The notes under the pieces: model-generated
What the model was told of the DNA's origin: nothing
Databases searched by the model: none
Seen by the model: only the letters and a program-made list of their open reading frames with translations
Source: Alphaproteobacteria bacterium
Lineage (GTDB): Bacteria; Pseudomonadota; Alphaproteobacteria; Puniceispirillales; UBA1172
Assembly (NCBI GenBank): GCA_016778985.1
Contig: JADHOM010000015.1
Span: 1 to 49,153 of the forward strand
Length of the DNA stretch: 49,153 nt
Direction of reading: 5' to 3'
Part shown: one piece after another, positions 39,999 through 48,140 of the stretch
How the letters are laid out: the number at the start of each line of letters is the position of its first letter
Numbering within the stretch: the first letter of the stretch is position 1
Position numbers and translations under genes: made by a program

Positions 39999-40502
39999 TT
40001 AGAAAATAAAGCCTGGCTGAAAATCTTGGGGCGCCAGCTCAAAACTATCAAAGATAAAGCCGGGTGAAGTCACGCATGTCACCAAAACAAAATCATCGCG
40101 CGCTGAGGCGGTTTGCCAATGCCCGGCATTAACCGTCAGTTGTGGCACCTCACCTGCGGCAAGGTTCATGCCGATGGTCAATTGTTCCACTTCTGGCTTA
40201 TCATCCTCATCCTGAAGTGGCGGCACACGCGAAAACGCCAGTGCTCCACCAGCAATCCACGACCAAACTTCATCGGCATCCGTCACTCTATGCCAATGTG
40301 AGGTTTCGCCCTTTTTGAGAAGAAAATAAATGGCTGTCATGGCGCCGCGCGTCTCCCCATCGGGGCGACTGTTAAATGTCTCACGATACCAGCCGCCTTC
40401 GGGATGTGGCTGGAGCTCAAGGGCGGCAATAATGTCTTCTGCGGTCATATTCATGGTCATATTCATGGTCATATTCATGGTCATATTCATTGTCATTCTC
40501 AT
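39999..40502 (-). CDS. Cupin family protein (DUF985-type)
   Basis: Small cupin with the DUF985 hallmark LQPHPEGGWYRETF at the N-terminus, then AIYFLLKKGETSHWHRV, DEVWSWIAGGAL, and CVTSPGFIFDSFELAP near the C-terminus. The biochemical role of this family is unclear. The open frame begins with a TTG at 40577, just after azlD, but the first ATG is at 40502. It is followed by a run of Met codons from a 12-bp repeat, and the last of them (40448, MTAEDIIAAL) would give the typical family N-terminus. The true start is therefore undecided among several ATGs. Confidence 0.85.
   Translation of the reverse strand: MRMTMNMTMNMTMNMTMNMTAEDIIAALELQPHPEGGWYRETFNSRPDGETRGAMTAIYFLLKKGETSHWHRVTDADEVWSWIAGGALAFSRVPPLQDEDDKPEVEQLTIGMNLAAGEVPQLTVNAGHWQTASARDDFVLVTCVTSPGFIFDSFELAPQDFQPGFIF
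40443..40490. repeat. Four exact 12-bp tandem repeats at the cupin gene start
   Basis: Four perfect copies of GGTCATATTCAT, with a degenerate fifth at 40491-40502. On the coding (minus) strand they read as repeated Met-Asn-Met-Thr, so every unit supplies two in-frame ATG codons. The unit length keeps the frame, so expansion alters only the N-terminus and the number of possible starts. Confidence 0.92.
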
Positions 40503-40580
40503 TACATTCACTAATAAATATGCCTTTACCGACAGATACGGCAAGCCCTTTTCGCCTTTAAATGTGTAAAAACCCAAAAT

Positions 40581-40919
40581 TTAAGGCGAAATAATCAGGT
40601 CTAGGCAGAAAAACGTCAACGCCCCCGATGAAACCGCCAGCAATGTGTTGCCGCGCCATAGCATTAACCCAATTGTCACAGCAAAGGCGGGCAGTCTGGC
40701 CATCAAGGATGAGCTGGCAACAAGACCCGATGGATGCACAACAACAAGCATCATGACACCGCATACCATGGCATAAGCCACCGCATTAATCCATTTCATC
40801 AAAAGGCTTTCCGGTGATATCCGGTTAGCCAAGAGCACCCCAAGCACGCGCCAGATATCGGTAGCAATAAATGCGAGAATTATCAATAACCAGAGATAAG
40901 GGGAAGATGCATCTATCAT
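40581..40919 (-). CDS. azlD: AzlD-family branched-chain amino acid export subunit
   Basis: Small membrane protein of 112 residues with four hydrophobic segments, containing YAMVCGVMMLVVVHPSG and ending SGALTFFCLDLIISP. It follows azlC by 2 bp, the invariable partner in AzlCD exporters of branched-chain amino acids. Identification rests on size, topology and this pairing. Compared with the ilvA-like genes in the window no regulatory link is visible. Confidence 0.82.
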   Translation of the reverse strand: MIDASSPYLWLLIILAFIATDIWRVLGVLLANRISPESLLMKWINAVAYAMVCGVMMLVVVHPSGLVASSSLMARLPAFAVTIGLMLWRGNTLLAVSSGALTFFCLDLIISP

Positions 40920-40921
40920 GG

Positions 40922-41752
40922 CTAATCCCCCCTATTCTGATGGTTGGAAAGTTCTGATTTCGTTAGTCGGTGCTGGCGTTTGTGGCGCACTTGCCTTGCC
41001 GTAATCAGACGCGGCAACATAATCAATGTGCCGCCAGCCACACCAGCGAGCAGGATAGCCCATTCGCCAATGATAGGGTAAAGCAATGGCGCCAATACGC
41101 CACCTGCGACACCAGCATAGCGAAATAACTGTACCCTGATCTTGGCCACCATCATGAGGATATATAGCGGCGTTGTGAAGACAATCGCCTTGAGCATGAG
41201 CGGCGGCACCAAATCAACCAGATAAAAGCCGAGCAACGTGCCGAGCATACCAATAGCAAATAACGGCAACGCAAAAGCCATAAAATAAATCACCATAGCA
41301 CGATCAGCGACCTTACCGCGAACAACTGATAGCTGTATCCAAGTCGTAATCGCCAGAAAATGCATTAGGATGATCTGTTTTATGATGGCGGTGCCATGAC
41401 GGCGAAACCCTACTAAATCAACAGTTGAGACGACCATTAGCATCATCCGCATATTGGCCAGCGCCACCGCCATGAATATAACTGCCGCTGAGGCGCCTGC
41501 CAGATAGAGGCTGGCCAACGCCACCTGCCCTGGCATGCCCCAGACTAAGGCGCTGGTGGCAAGGGCTTCTTTCAGCCCAAATCCGGCTTCACGGGCAATG
41601 GCGGCAAATCCAACCATAGAAAAGAATAAGCCTAACCCCGGCACTTGGCACAAATCGCGGAAAGCCAGATAGGCCACTTGTTTTGGCTCATCCAACGGCA
41701 CAAAGCGAGCCTCTTGCGGACGCGGTGATAGATGGTCGTGGTCTTGCCCCAT
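40922..41752 (-). CDS. azlC: AzlC-family branched-chain amino acid exporter
   Basis: Inner-membrane protein with several hydrophobic helices; the AzlC blocks MVGFAAIAREAGFGLKEALA, WGMPGQVALASLYLAGAS and ALANMRMMLM are present. It has a hydrophilic N-terminal stretch of ~25 residues and a basic C-terminal tail (residues ~250-276). With azlD it forms an exporter for leucine and related amino acids or analogues; substrate is inferred from the family. Confidence 0.88.
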   Translation of the reverse strand: MGQDHDHLSPRPQEARFVPLDEPKQVAYLAFRDLCQVPGLGLFFSMVGFAAIAREAGFGLKEALATSALVWGMPGQVALASLYLAGASAAVIFMAVALANMRMMLMVVSTVDLVGFRRHGTAIIKQIILMHFLAITTWIQLSVVRGKVADRAMVIYFMAFALPLFAIGMLGTLLGFYLVDLVPPLMLKAIVFTTPLYILMMVAKIRVQLFRYAGVAGGVLAPLLYPIIGEWAILLAGVAGGTLIMLPRLITARQVRHKRQHRLTKSELSNHQNRGD

Positions 41753-41912
41753 AAATTACTCTTACTCGGATGTTTTTTCACGGTCAAGATCAGCAATAAG
41801 ATCAGTAAATTTCTTATCCAAAATAGATCACAGGCTTGTCGAATGAGATGAAGCAGATTAATCTCTATTCAAAAGATGTGATAAAATCAATATTGAGGGA
41901 GTACCCAAGGTC

Positions 41913-43820
41913 ATGGCATCACAATATCAAGATATCTATAATCAGTGGAAACATGACCCAGAAGCTTTCTGGATGCGCGCGGCAGATCAGATCGACTGGT
42001 TCACCGCCCCCCAAACCTGTTTTAATGGCAACGGCAATGCATCTGGTCAGTGGTTTCCAGATGCGGCCACCAACACCTGCTATAATGCTGTTGATCGGCA
42101 TGTCCTGGCAGGCCGTGGTGATCAGGCGGCATTGATCTATGACAGCCCGATTACCGATCAAGCCTATCAGATCAGCTATGCCGAATTACTTGATGAGGTC
42201 GAAACCCTAGCGGCAGTGCTGGCCAAGCGCGGCATCAGCAAAGGTGACCGTGTCATTATCTATATGCCGATGGTGCCGGAGGCCGTCATAGCTATGCTGG
42301 CGGTGGCACGGCTAGGGGCGATCCATTCGGTTGTCTTTGGTGGCTTTGCGCCGGCAGAACTTGCCATCCGCATTAATGACGCAACCCCCAAGGCAATGAT
42401 CACCGCCTCATGTGGGATTGAGCCATCGCGGGTCATTCCCTATAAGCCGTTGCTCGATCAGGCGATTGAAGACGCCACGCATAAGCCCGATTTGTGTCTG
42501 ATCTTACAGCGTCCGCAAATCACCGCAACACTGATAGAAGGCCGCGATCTGGATTACAAGGTGGCGATGACAGAGGCGCGCGCTGCCGGATTAAAGCAAG
42601 ACTGCGTGCCAGTGGCGGCGACCGATCCACTCTATATTCTCTATACGTCTGGCACAACAGGTCAGCCGAAAGGCGTGGTGCGTGATAATGGCGGCCATAT
42701 GGTTGCGTTGATGTGGACGATGGATCATATCTATGGGGTTGAGCCAGGGGATGTGTTCTGGGCGGCATCTGATGTGGGCTGGGTCGTTGGCCATAGCTAT
42801 ATCTGTTATGCGCCGTTGCTGTTTGGATGCAGTAGCGTGATTTATGAAGGCAAGCCCGTTGGCACCCCCGATGCAGGCTCATTCTGGCGCGTTATCAGCA
42901 GCTATAATGTTAAGGTTTTATTCACCGCGCCAACGGCGTTTCGCGCTATTCGCAAAGTTGATCCCAAAGGCGATTTAATCAATGCCTATGACATGTCAGG
43001 TTTTAAAGCCCTGTTCCTGGCAGGGGAGCGAACAGACCCTGATACGCTTCACTGGGCCGAAGACAAGCTGAACGTACCGGTCATTGATCACTGGTGGCAA
43101 ACCGAAACAGGCTGGACGATTGCCGGCAATACGCTGGGCTGTGGGTTGGTTGACGTGCCGGCAGGATCATCAGGGCGGCCGATGCCGGGCTATGATGTGC
43201 AGGTGCTTGATGATGGGGGGCACCCCGTTGATGCCGGAACGCTGGGCAATATTGTTGTCAAACTGCCATTGCCGCCGTCATGCCTGCCGACGTTATGGGG
43301 CGCCAATGAACGGTTTAGAGAGGCGTATCTGGATACATTTCCAGGGTATTATATGACGTCAGATGCGGGCATCATTGATGCTGATGGCAATGTTTTTATC
43401 ATGGCGCGTACCGATGATATTATTAATGTCGCTGGCCACCGGCTATCGACTGGCGGCATGGAAGAAGTGATCACCAGCCATGCCGATATCGCCGAATGTG
43501 CGGTAGTGGGCGCGGCCGATCAATTGAAAGGCCAGTTGCCTGTCGGCTTTTATGTGATTAATGACGGTGTTGATAAAACCGCAGAAGCGCTGGAAGCTGA
43601 GCTAATACAGCTCGTCCGCAGCCAGATCGGGGCGGTGGCGGCGTTCAAAACCGCTGTTGCGGTGAAACGTCTGCCAAAAACGCGATCAGGCAAGGTTCTG
43701 CGCGGGACAATGCAAAAGATTATTGATGGTGAGCCGTATAATATGCCAGCGACGATTGATGACCCGGCGATACTGGATGAGATCACCGAAGCGCTGAACG
43801 CACGCGGCTTGGTGAAGTAG
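41913..43820 (+). CDS. prpE: Propionyl-CoA synthetase (acyl-CoA ligase)
   Basis: AMP-forming acyl-CoA synthetase of the acetyl/propionyl-CoA synthetase group. The P-loop-like motif is LYTSGTTGQPKGVVRDNGGH, followed by HWWQTETGWTIAGN and the C-terminal lysine motif RLPKTRSGKVLRG with the catalytic lysine. The VVRDNGGH continuation and length (635) favour PrpE over Acs. It would activate propionate for propionyl-CoA metabolism; no methylcitrate or methylmalonyl genes are adjacent. A frameshifted copy of its last ~50 codons lies 1.8 kb downstream. Confidence 0.92.
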   Translation: MASQYQDIYNQWKHDPEAFWMRAADQIDWFTAPQTCFNGNGNASGQWFPDAATNTCYNAVDRHVLAGRGDQAALIYDSPITDQAYQISYAELLDEVETLAAVLAKRGISKGDRVIIYMPMVPEAVIAMLAVARLGAIHSVVFGGFAPAELAIRINDATPKAMITASCGIEPSRVIPYKPLLDQAIEDATHKPDLCLILQRPQITATLIEGRDLDYKVAMTEARAAGLKQDCVPVAATDPLYILYTSGTTGQPKGVVRDNGGHMVALMWTMDHIYGVEPGDVFWAASDVGWVVGHSYICYAPLLFGCSSVIYEGKPVGTPDAGSFWRVISSYNVKVLFTAPTAFRAIRKVDPKGDLINAYDMSGFKALFLAGERTDPDTLHWAEDKLNVPVIDHWWQTETGWTIAGNTLGCGLVDVPAGSSGRPMPGYDVQVLDDGGHPVDAGTLGNIVVKLPLPPSCLPTLWGANERFREAYLDTFPGYYMTSDAGIIDADGNVFIMARTDDIINVAGHRLSTGGMEEVITSHADIAECAVVGAADQLKGQLPVGFYVINDGVDKTAEALEAELIQLVRSQIGAVAAFKTAVAVKRLPKTRSGKVLRGTMQKIIDGEPYNMPATIDDPAILDEITEALNARGLVK

Positions 43821-43879
43821 GTTTCTAGCCTGATAACGTGGTTGAAATCTTCATCAAGAGGTGGATTGCCGCAAGAACT

Positions 43880-43913
43880 ACCAAAAAATTACCAAAAAAT
43901 TGCCAAAAAAATT
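43880..43913. repeat. Three-unit A-rich tandem repeat
   Basis: ACCAAAAAATT, ACCAAAAAATT, GCCAAAAAAATT in direct succession between the ends of prpE and the convergent lipoprotein gene. It supplies three T-tracts downstream of the terminator hairpin on the minus strand. Confidence 0.85.
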
Positions 43914-43937
43914 GAGAGAGGGAGCGCCCCTCTCAAT
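43903..43937 (-). terminator. Intrinsic terminator of the small lipoprotein gene
   Basis: On the minus strand ATTGAGAGGGG pairs with CCCTCTCTCAAT around a short CGCT loop (one extra base on one side), followed by seven Ts. It lies 14 bp after the lipoprotein stop. Two further T-runs follow within 30 bp because of the tandem repeat at 43880-43913. On the plus strand no T-run follows, so it serves prpE poorly if at all. Confidence 0.8.
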
Positions 43938-43950
43938 TATGATAAGTGGT

Positions 43951-44421
43951 TTATTTCTCTATAGGGATAACATAACTGGCTGGATACTCTCGGTGCTTGT
44001 CGGTGATGGAATCCGTAATGCCCAAATCAAGAAAAACGGCGCTGGCAATAATTTTGCCGCCAATCGTACTCGGCACAGATGCCGTGACCTCCCTGCCGTC
44101 TTCGGTTTTACAGGTCATGATAAGGACATCATCACTGCGTCTAATCATCTGCGTGCTGGGTATTTTAGCCTTGAGAGACATGCGTTTATTTGACAATTGA
44201 CAAGTGCCTGAACTGCCATCACTGAATGAGATTGCCATCGGCACAAACGCATCATTGGTTAGTGAGGCGCAAGACATAAGCGATAGACCGCCGACGATTA
44301 CAAGGGCGGTCCGAAGCAATGGCTTTGCCCGAAATAGTCTGCCTATTGGAGGGTTAATGGTATTAATAGTTGGTTTTCTCCCATAAGATTTTGTTAAATC
44401 CTGTTGGCAAGAAAAGGCCAC
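43951..44421 (-). CDS. Small predicted lipoprotein of unknown function
   Basis: Not recognised as a named family. A hydrophobic segment LRTALVIVGGLSLMSCAS ends in a lipobox-like LMSC, suggesting lipid attachment at that cysteine. The rest (~105 residues) has a serine-rich start, two further cysteines (GTCQLS and IMTCKTED) that could pair, and GGKIIASAVFLDLGITDSITD near the C-terminus. The open frame begins with a GTG at 44421, giving an oddly long segment (~35 residues) before the hydrophobic part; a TTG just ahead of LRTAL is a possible true start. It converges with prpE and ends at a clear terminator. Confidence 0.6.
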   Translation of the reverse strand: MAFSCQQDLTKSYGRKPTINTINPPIGRLFRAKPLLRTALVIVGGLSLMSCASLTNDAFVPMAISFSDGSSGTCQLSNKRMSLKAKIPSTQMIRRSDDVLIMTCKTEDGREVTASVPSTIGGKIIASAVFLDLGITDSITDKHREYPASYVIPIEK

Positions 44422-44644
44422 TAATAAAATCAGGAAAGAGGACTAGCGCGACTAACCCACCACACCATAATTGCATCCTGCAAATATTTTAAAAACATAT
44501 CTAGTTATCAGATTTTTGGCAAGAGGAATGTATCGCTGCGGGGGTTGAGGGTGAAGCTATCCTCGCTCTTGTTATATAAGCCCTCAGATTTTTATGCTGA
44601 AAACTGGTAGGGCTATATTGTATCTTTAGAAGTTCTACTATTAA

Positions 44645-45559
44645 TCATTCAAAGTAATCGGCATTAAGCTTTTTTACTTCAAGGGTTTTTTGCGAAACAC
44701 ATCCATCCCCATGTTTAATCATTAGCCTCGATAAGGTGTCACCATCTATCAAAACGATACGCTGGGGGACTTTTTCAGCTGTTTCTTTTGCTGACTTTGA
44801 AAATGAAGATGTCGTTACAAACAAACCCTTTTGTGCTTGCTGAACATTTAGGGCGCCGGTAAAACTTCTCACTGCCTCCGATGAAATAGTGCTGTCACTT
44901 TGATACCGCTTAGCTTGAATATATACGCTTTCAAGACCAAGTATATCCTGATTAATTAAGCCATCTACCCCGTTATCACCTGACTTACCCAATACCTGAC
45001 CTGCATTATCGTCATCACCCCCATAGCCAATGCTTAACAGCAAATCGACAATAACTTTTTCAAAAAAATCTGGCGACGAAGACTGCAATTGATCCAGCAA
45101 TTCTGCTGCCAAACTGTCCTCAATCTCCTCGAGAGCTTCCGTTATCTTATCAAGTGGGGTTAGCGCAAACTCATCTTCCTGTTTATCTGTACCCGCATGC
45201 GCCCTAGTGCCTTTTCTATTTTGAAAGTCAATGAATGCTGGCAGCGAACGTAAATCATTCACTAATATGTCTTCCTTTTGGGATTCAAAAAAACTCTGCC
45301 CATCAGGTGTAATGCTAACAAAGCCTCGCCTAGTGGTAGCCAGCAATCCTGCTTGAAACAAATAGATTGCAGCCCAATGGGTTCTATCAATATATCGTCT
45401 TTGATTACCGCTTTTTGTAGTCTCTAATCTTGCTTGAGCCGATAAGTCAAACTCATCGGCGATTTTATTTGCGCTCTCTCGCACATTGATTTAACCAGCG
45501 CTAGCAAGTCTCAACAAAGGCTGAAAAAATTTCGTAAAAGGCGGACAGGTATCCAGCAT
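44645..45559 (-). pseudogene. mrr: Mrr-type restriction endonuclease gene with one in-frame stop codon
   Basis: Mrr proteins cut methylated DNA. The C-terminal Mrr_cat domain is complete here, with GDNGVDGL and VYIQAKRY holding the D...QxK catalytic set. The N-terminal winged domain starts at the ATG at 45559, which has GGAGG 6 nt upstream, and reads CPPFTKFFQPLLRLASAG. A TAA at 45493-45491 then interrupts the same frame, and the reading resumes without shift as INVRESANKIADEFDLS. Bridging the stop gives 304 codons, the normal Mrr length. The longest uninterrupted frame begins only at a GTG at 45484, so a truncated protein by reinitiation is possible. A sequencing error at this base cannot be excluded. 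Confidence 0.88.
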
Positions 45560-45587
45560 CTTATTCCTCCAAAAGATCAATATCCCT

Positions 45588-45748
45588 CTGGCGAAACGCA
45601 CTTGCCCAAACATAAAACTAAGGTGTTGCGCGGAACGATGCAAAAGATTATTGACGGGATCAGTTTTACGACCCCGGCAACCATTGACGACCCAGCTATT
45701 TTTGATGAGATTACCGCCGCCCTCAAAGCACGCAACCTGATTGGTTAA
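45588..45748 (+). pseudogene. Fragment of a second propionyl-CoA synthetase 3' end
   Basis: Frame LPK..KVLRGTMQKIIDG, PATIDDPAIFDEIT, ending ARNLIG and TAA. By hand alignment about 34 of the last 48 residues match the intact prpE product at 41.9-43.8 kb. Relative to prpE, one codon is lost in the lysine motif (the Gly of SGK is absent) and two bases are inserted just before LPK, so it is frameshifted. Homology fades upstream of ~45588, right beside the mrr ribosome site. It is a remnant, not a gene. The divergence is too large for a recent copy. Confidence 0.85.
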
Positions 45749-46104
45749 GGGTAAGGGGTGATCATAGCTTGATAATCTTTTGCTGATGTTATTAGTAGCC
45801 ATAAATGTTTGTGGTGAAAACATAACTTAGGCTCAATGAGTTGATCAAAGAGGCCTTAACCCTCATCAACTACAGCCGTGTGTGAATTGCCTTTGATGCT
45901 ATATAACGCTTAATAACCTTTTTGAGAAGTGTCTAGCTAATAAGGTATTAAACTTCTAGCTGAAATATTATTTGGAATATGTATATACCTATAAATAGTT
46001 GTGGACAAAACTAAGCTGTGGTGTGAATATATTCAAAGCTTATGTTCCGGGCTTATTCTTTAATAGATCAAGAAAATATTGAAACTGAGATAAAGGCTCT
46101 TGAA
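45749..46104. other. Intergenic stretch with a hairpin and an imperfect repeat
   Basis: No gene seen. At 45840-45870 GTTGAT..GAGG pairs with CCTC.ATCAAC. Two similar ~30-bp segments start at 45801 and 45991 (both ATAAAT...GTTGTGG or GTTTGTGG, then AAAA and ACT/AAG), about 190 bp apart. The second lies just before the cyclase gene. Function unknown; both observations are by eye. Confidence 0.35.
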
Positions 46105-47862
46105 ATGCAGAGAAAATTTACCACGATTTTAGCTTTAGACGTCGTTGGATTCAGTAAACTTATGTCAATCGACGAAGATAGAACTTTGGTAAATTTACAA
46201 GCTAGACGGAAAATTATTGATCCACTTATCGAGATAAAAGGGGGTAGAATATTTAATACGGCTGGAGATAGCGTATTAGCAGAATTCTCTAACCCAGTAG
46301 ACGCTGTAGAATGTGGTGTACAAATTCAGAATAAATCAGTCTCAATTAATAACAAAGCTGATGAAGCTGATAGGATGAGTTATAGAATAGGCCTCAATAT
46401 GGGCGAAGTAATAGTATCCGACGGCAATTTATTTGGAGATGCAGTGAATGTTGCCGCCAGATTAGAAAGCCAAGCAATTGCAGATGGGCTTTGCATTTCA
46501 GAGAGTATTTTTGAAATTGTGAATATGAAGGTCAAAGTTTCATATGAAGACGCCGGTCAATTGAACCTGAAAAATATTTCAAAGCCAGTTCGGGCCTATA
46601 ATGTTTTAAAGTGTAAAGGCGCATCTCGTGGCATTATTAGTGCAGAAGCAGAACCTAAAGTCAAAATTGACACTGTTGGATCAGGTACTGTAGCTGTCTT
46701 ATTATTCAAAAATTTGAGTAACGATGAGGAACAAGGTTATTTTTGTGAGGGCTTCAGTGAAGACCTTATATCAGCCCTATCAAGACATAGTAGCCTTTTG
46801 GTCAGTGCTAGCAATGCTAGTTTCTCGTATGCAAGCAAAGACAAAACAAACAGCGAAATAGGGAGAGAACTAGGTGTTAGATATATAGTTGATGGTAAAG
46901 TAAGAAAAATGGGTGCACGAATGCGCATTAGTGTTTCCTTATTATCTGCCGAAGACGAAAAAATTATATGGAATGAAAACTACGACACAAACCTAGATGA
47001 TATATTCGATGTTCAGGACGAAATTGTCTCATCAACGGTGGCCAAAATTGTTGGGAAGGTTGAAAGCGACCAAGTTAAACAGCTGGCAAATAAAAAACCT
47101 GAAGTTATGGAAGCATATGATCTCGTTCTTAAAGGTCTAGAATACCACAGGAAAAGCTCAGTTTCAGCAGAAAACAACAAAAAAGCTTTGAGTTTATTTA
47201 CAAAAGCGACGGAAGTAGATCCTAATTATGCAAGAGCATTTGCTTGGAAAACCTGTTCGTTAGCAAATAACTCAGAATGGTTTCCTAACGATATGCCTGA
47301 TAACTGGATGGAGGATGCTTTTTCTTCTGTAAACAGAGCTATGGAATTAGACCCAGATGACCCAGAAGCTCACAGAATACTTGGTGCAGTGAAGCTTATG
47401 TTCGAAGGAGACATGGAAAAAGCAATATTTCACCACAAAAAAGCTATTGAAATATGCCCCAGTGATACTTTTCACTTAGCACGATATGCGGTTCTACTAT
47501 CGTATTTAGGTAAAGCCGATGAAGCAATAGAGCAGCTCGATAAAGCTTTACGGATTAATCCTTTTGGCTCAGATCTAATTTTCGAAACACAAGGTGTTTG
47601 TGAGTACCTTTTGCAGAACTTCTCAGAAGCACTGGAATCCTTTAAAAATATGCAGATAGATACTCGGACTAGTTTATTTTACTCCGCTGTGTGTCACAAA
47701 CTATTAGGAAATCTGGATATTTCGAGCGAAAAACTAGAAATTGCAAAGGCCGAAAGTGGTATGGATATTGAAAAATTTGTTACGACTCAGCTATATCAAG
47801 ATCCAACTATCTCAAAAGACTTGATTGCAAACTTGTCCGAAATAGAAACAGCCTCTAAATAA
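46105..47862 (+). CDS. Class III adenylate/guanylate cyclase with TolB-like and TPR regions
   Basis: The N-terminal ~170 residues form a class III cyclase domain: ILALDVVGFSKLM with a metal-binding Asp, NTAGDSVLAEF with the second, and NLFGDAVNVAARLES with the Asn/Arg transition-state residues. Next, GTVAVLLFKNLSNDEEQGYF begins a TolB-N/FlgO-like domain (~residues 195-330), and the C-terminal ~250 residues contain TPR-like helical pairs (YARAFAW, PEAHRILGAV, EAIEQLDKALRINPFG). No membrane helix is seen, so it is probably cytosolic. The ATG at 46105 has AAAGG 8 nt upstream and gives the usual family N-terminus; the upstream ATG at 46042 lacks a ribosome site. The gene is clearly more AT-rich than the operons to its left. 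Confidence 0.88.
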   Translation: MQRKFTTILALDVVGFSKLMSIDEDRTLVNLQARRKIIDPLIEIKGGRIFNTAGDSVLAEFSNPVDAVECGVQIQNKSVSINNKADEADRMSYRIGLNMGEVIVSDGNLFGDAVNVAARLESQAIADGLCISESIFEIVNMKVKVSYEDAGQLNLKNISKPVRAYNVLKCKGASRGIISAEAEPKVKIDTVGSGTVAVLLFKNLSNDEEQGYFCEGFSEDLISALSRHSSLLVSASNASFSYASKDKTNSEIGRELGVRYIVDGKVRKMGARMRISVSLLSAEDEKIIWNENYDTNLDDIFDVQDEIVSSTVAKIVGKVESDQVKQLANKKPEVMEAYDLVLKGLEYHRKSSVSAENNKKALSLFTKATEVDPNYARAFAWKTCSLANNSEWFPNDMPDNWMEDAFSSVNRAMELDPDDPEAHRILGAVKLMFEGDMEKAIFHHKKAIEICPSDTFHLARYAVLLSYLGKADEAIEQLDKALRINPFGSDLIFETQGVCEYLLQNFSEALESFKNMQIDTRTSLFYSAVCHKLLGNLDISSEKLEIAKAESGMDIEKFVTTQLYQDPTISKDLIANLSEIETASK

Positions 47863-47933
47863 CCCATAGCTTCAACTGAATTGCAGTATGATATTTTTTC
47901 AGTGCGATATTTTAATTGCTTTTTATTTGCAGT

Positions 47934-48120
47934 TTATCCATCCAGAATCTTTTTTCTGTGAGTATTATACCCCTCACCATAACCCTGACCCACACCAGCT
48001 GTAGCCCACCCCCCAATCTGGTCTATCATGTCTGCTGGACATTGAACTGCTCTAAGTCTGTCACGCATAGAGTGCCGAAATGAATGAACCACATACCCTA
48101 GAACAGCAACCACTATGCTT
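47934..48120 (-). pseudogene. C-terminal remnant of a tyrosine recombinase (phage-type integrase)
   Basis: Too short for a normal ORF call. The minus-strand frame ends TAA at 47934 and reads VVHSFRHSMRDRLRAV, MIDQIGGWATAGVG, then GQGYGEGY and a basic end. HSFRH is the H-x-x-R catalytic box, GGW the next conserved position, and a Tyr in GQGYGEGY the likely nucleophile. The frame runs back only to a TGA at about 48121 and the recognisable part starts near 48105, so at least 250 residues are missing. It marks an old integration end. Confidence 0.88.
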
Positions 48121-48140
48121 CATCCCAATACAGCAACCCC

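Noticed and set aside
42520-42882. 120-codon minus-strand frame inside prpE
   Set aside because: Arg/His/Pro-rich shadow of the AMP-binding domain coding sequence.
44422-44644. Possible further gene remnant between the lipoprotein gene and mrr
   Set aside because: Short, interrupted frames in all directions without recognisable motifs.
45494-45823. Minus-strand open frame of ~110 codons ahead of mrr as an independent gene
   Set aside because: Its upstream part is antisense to the prpE-tail remnant and has no family resemblance. Only its last 22 codons are real, and they are the N-terminus of mrr.
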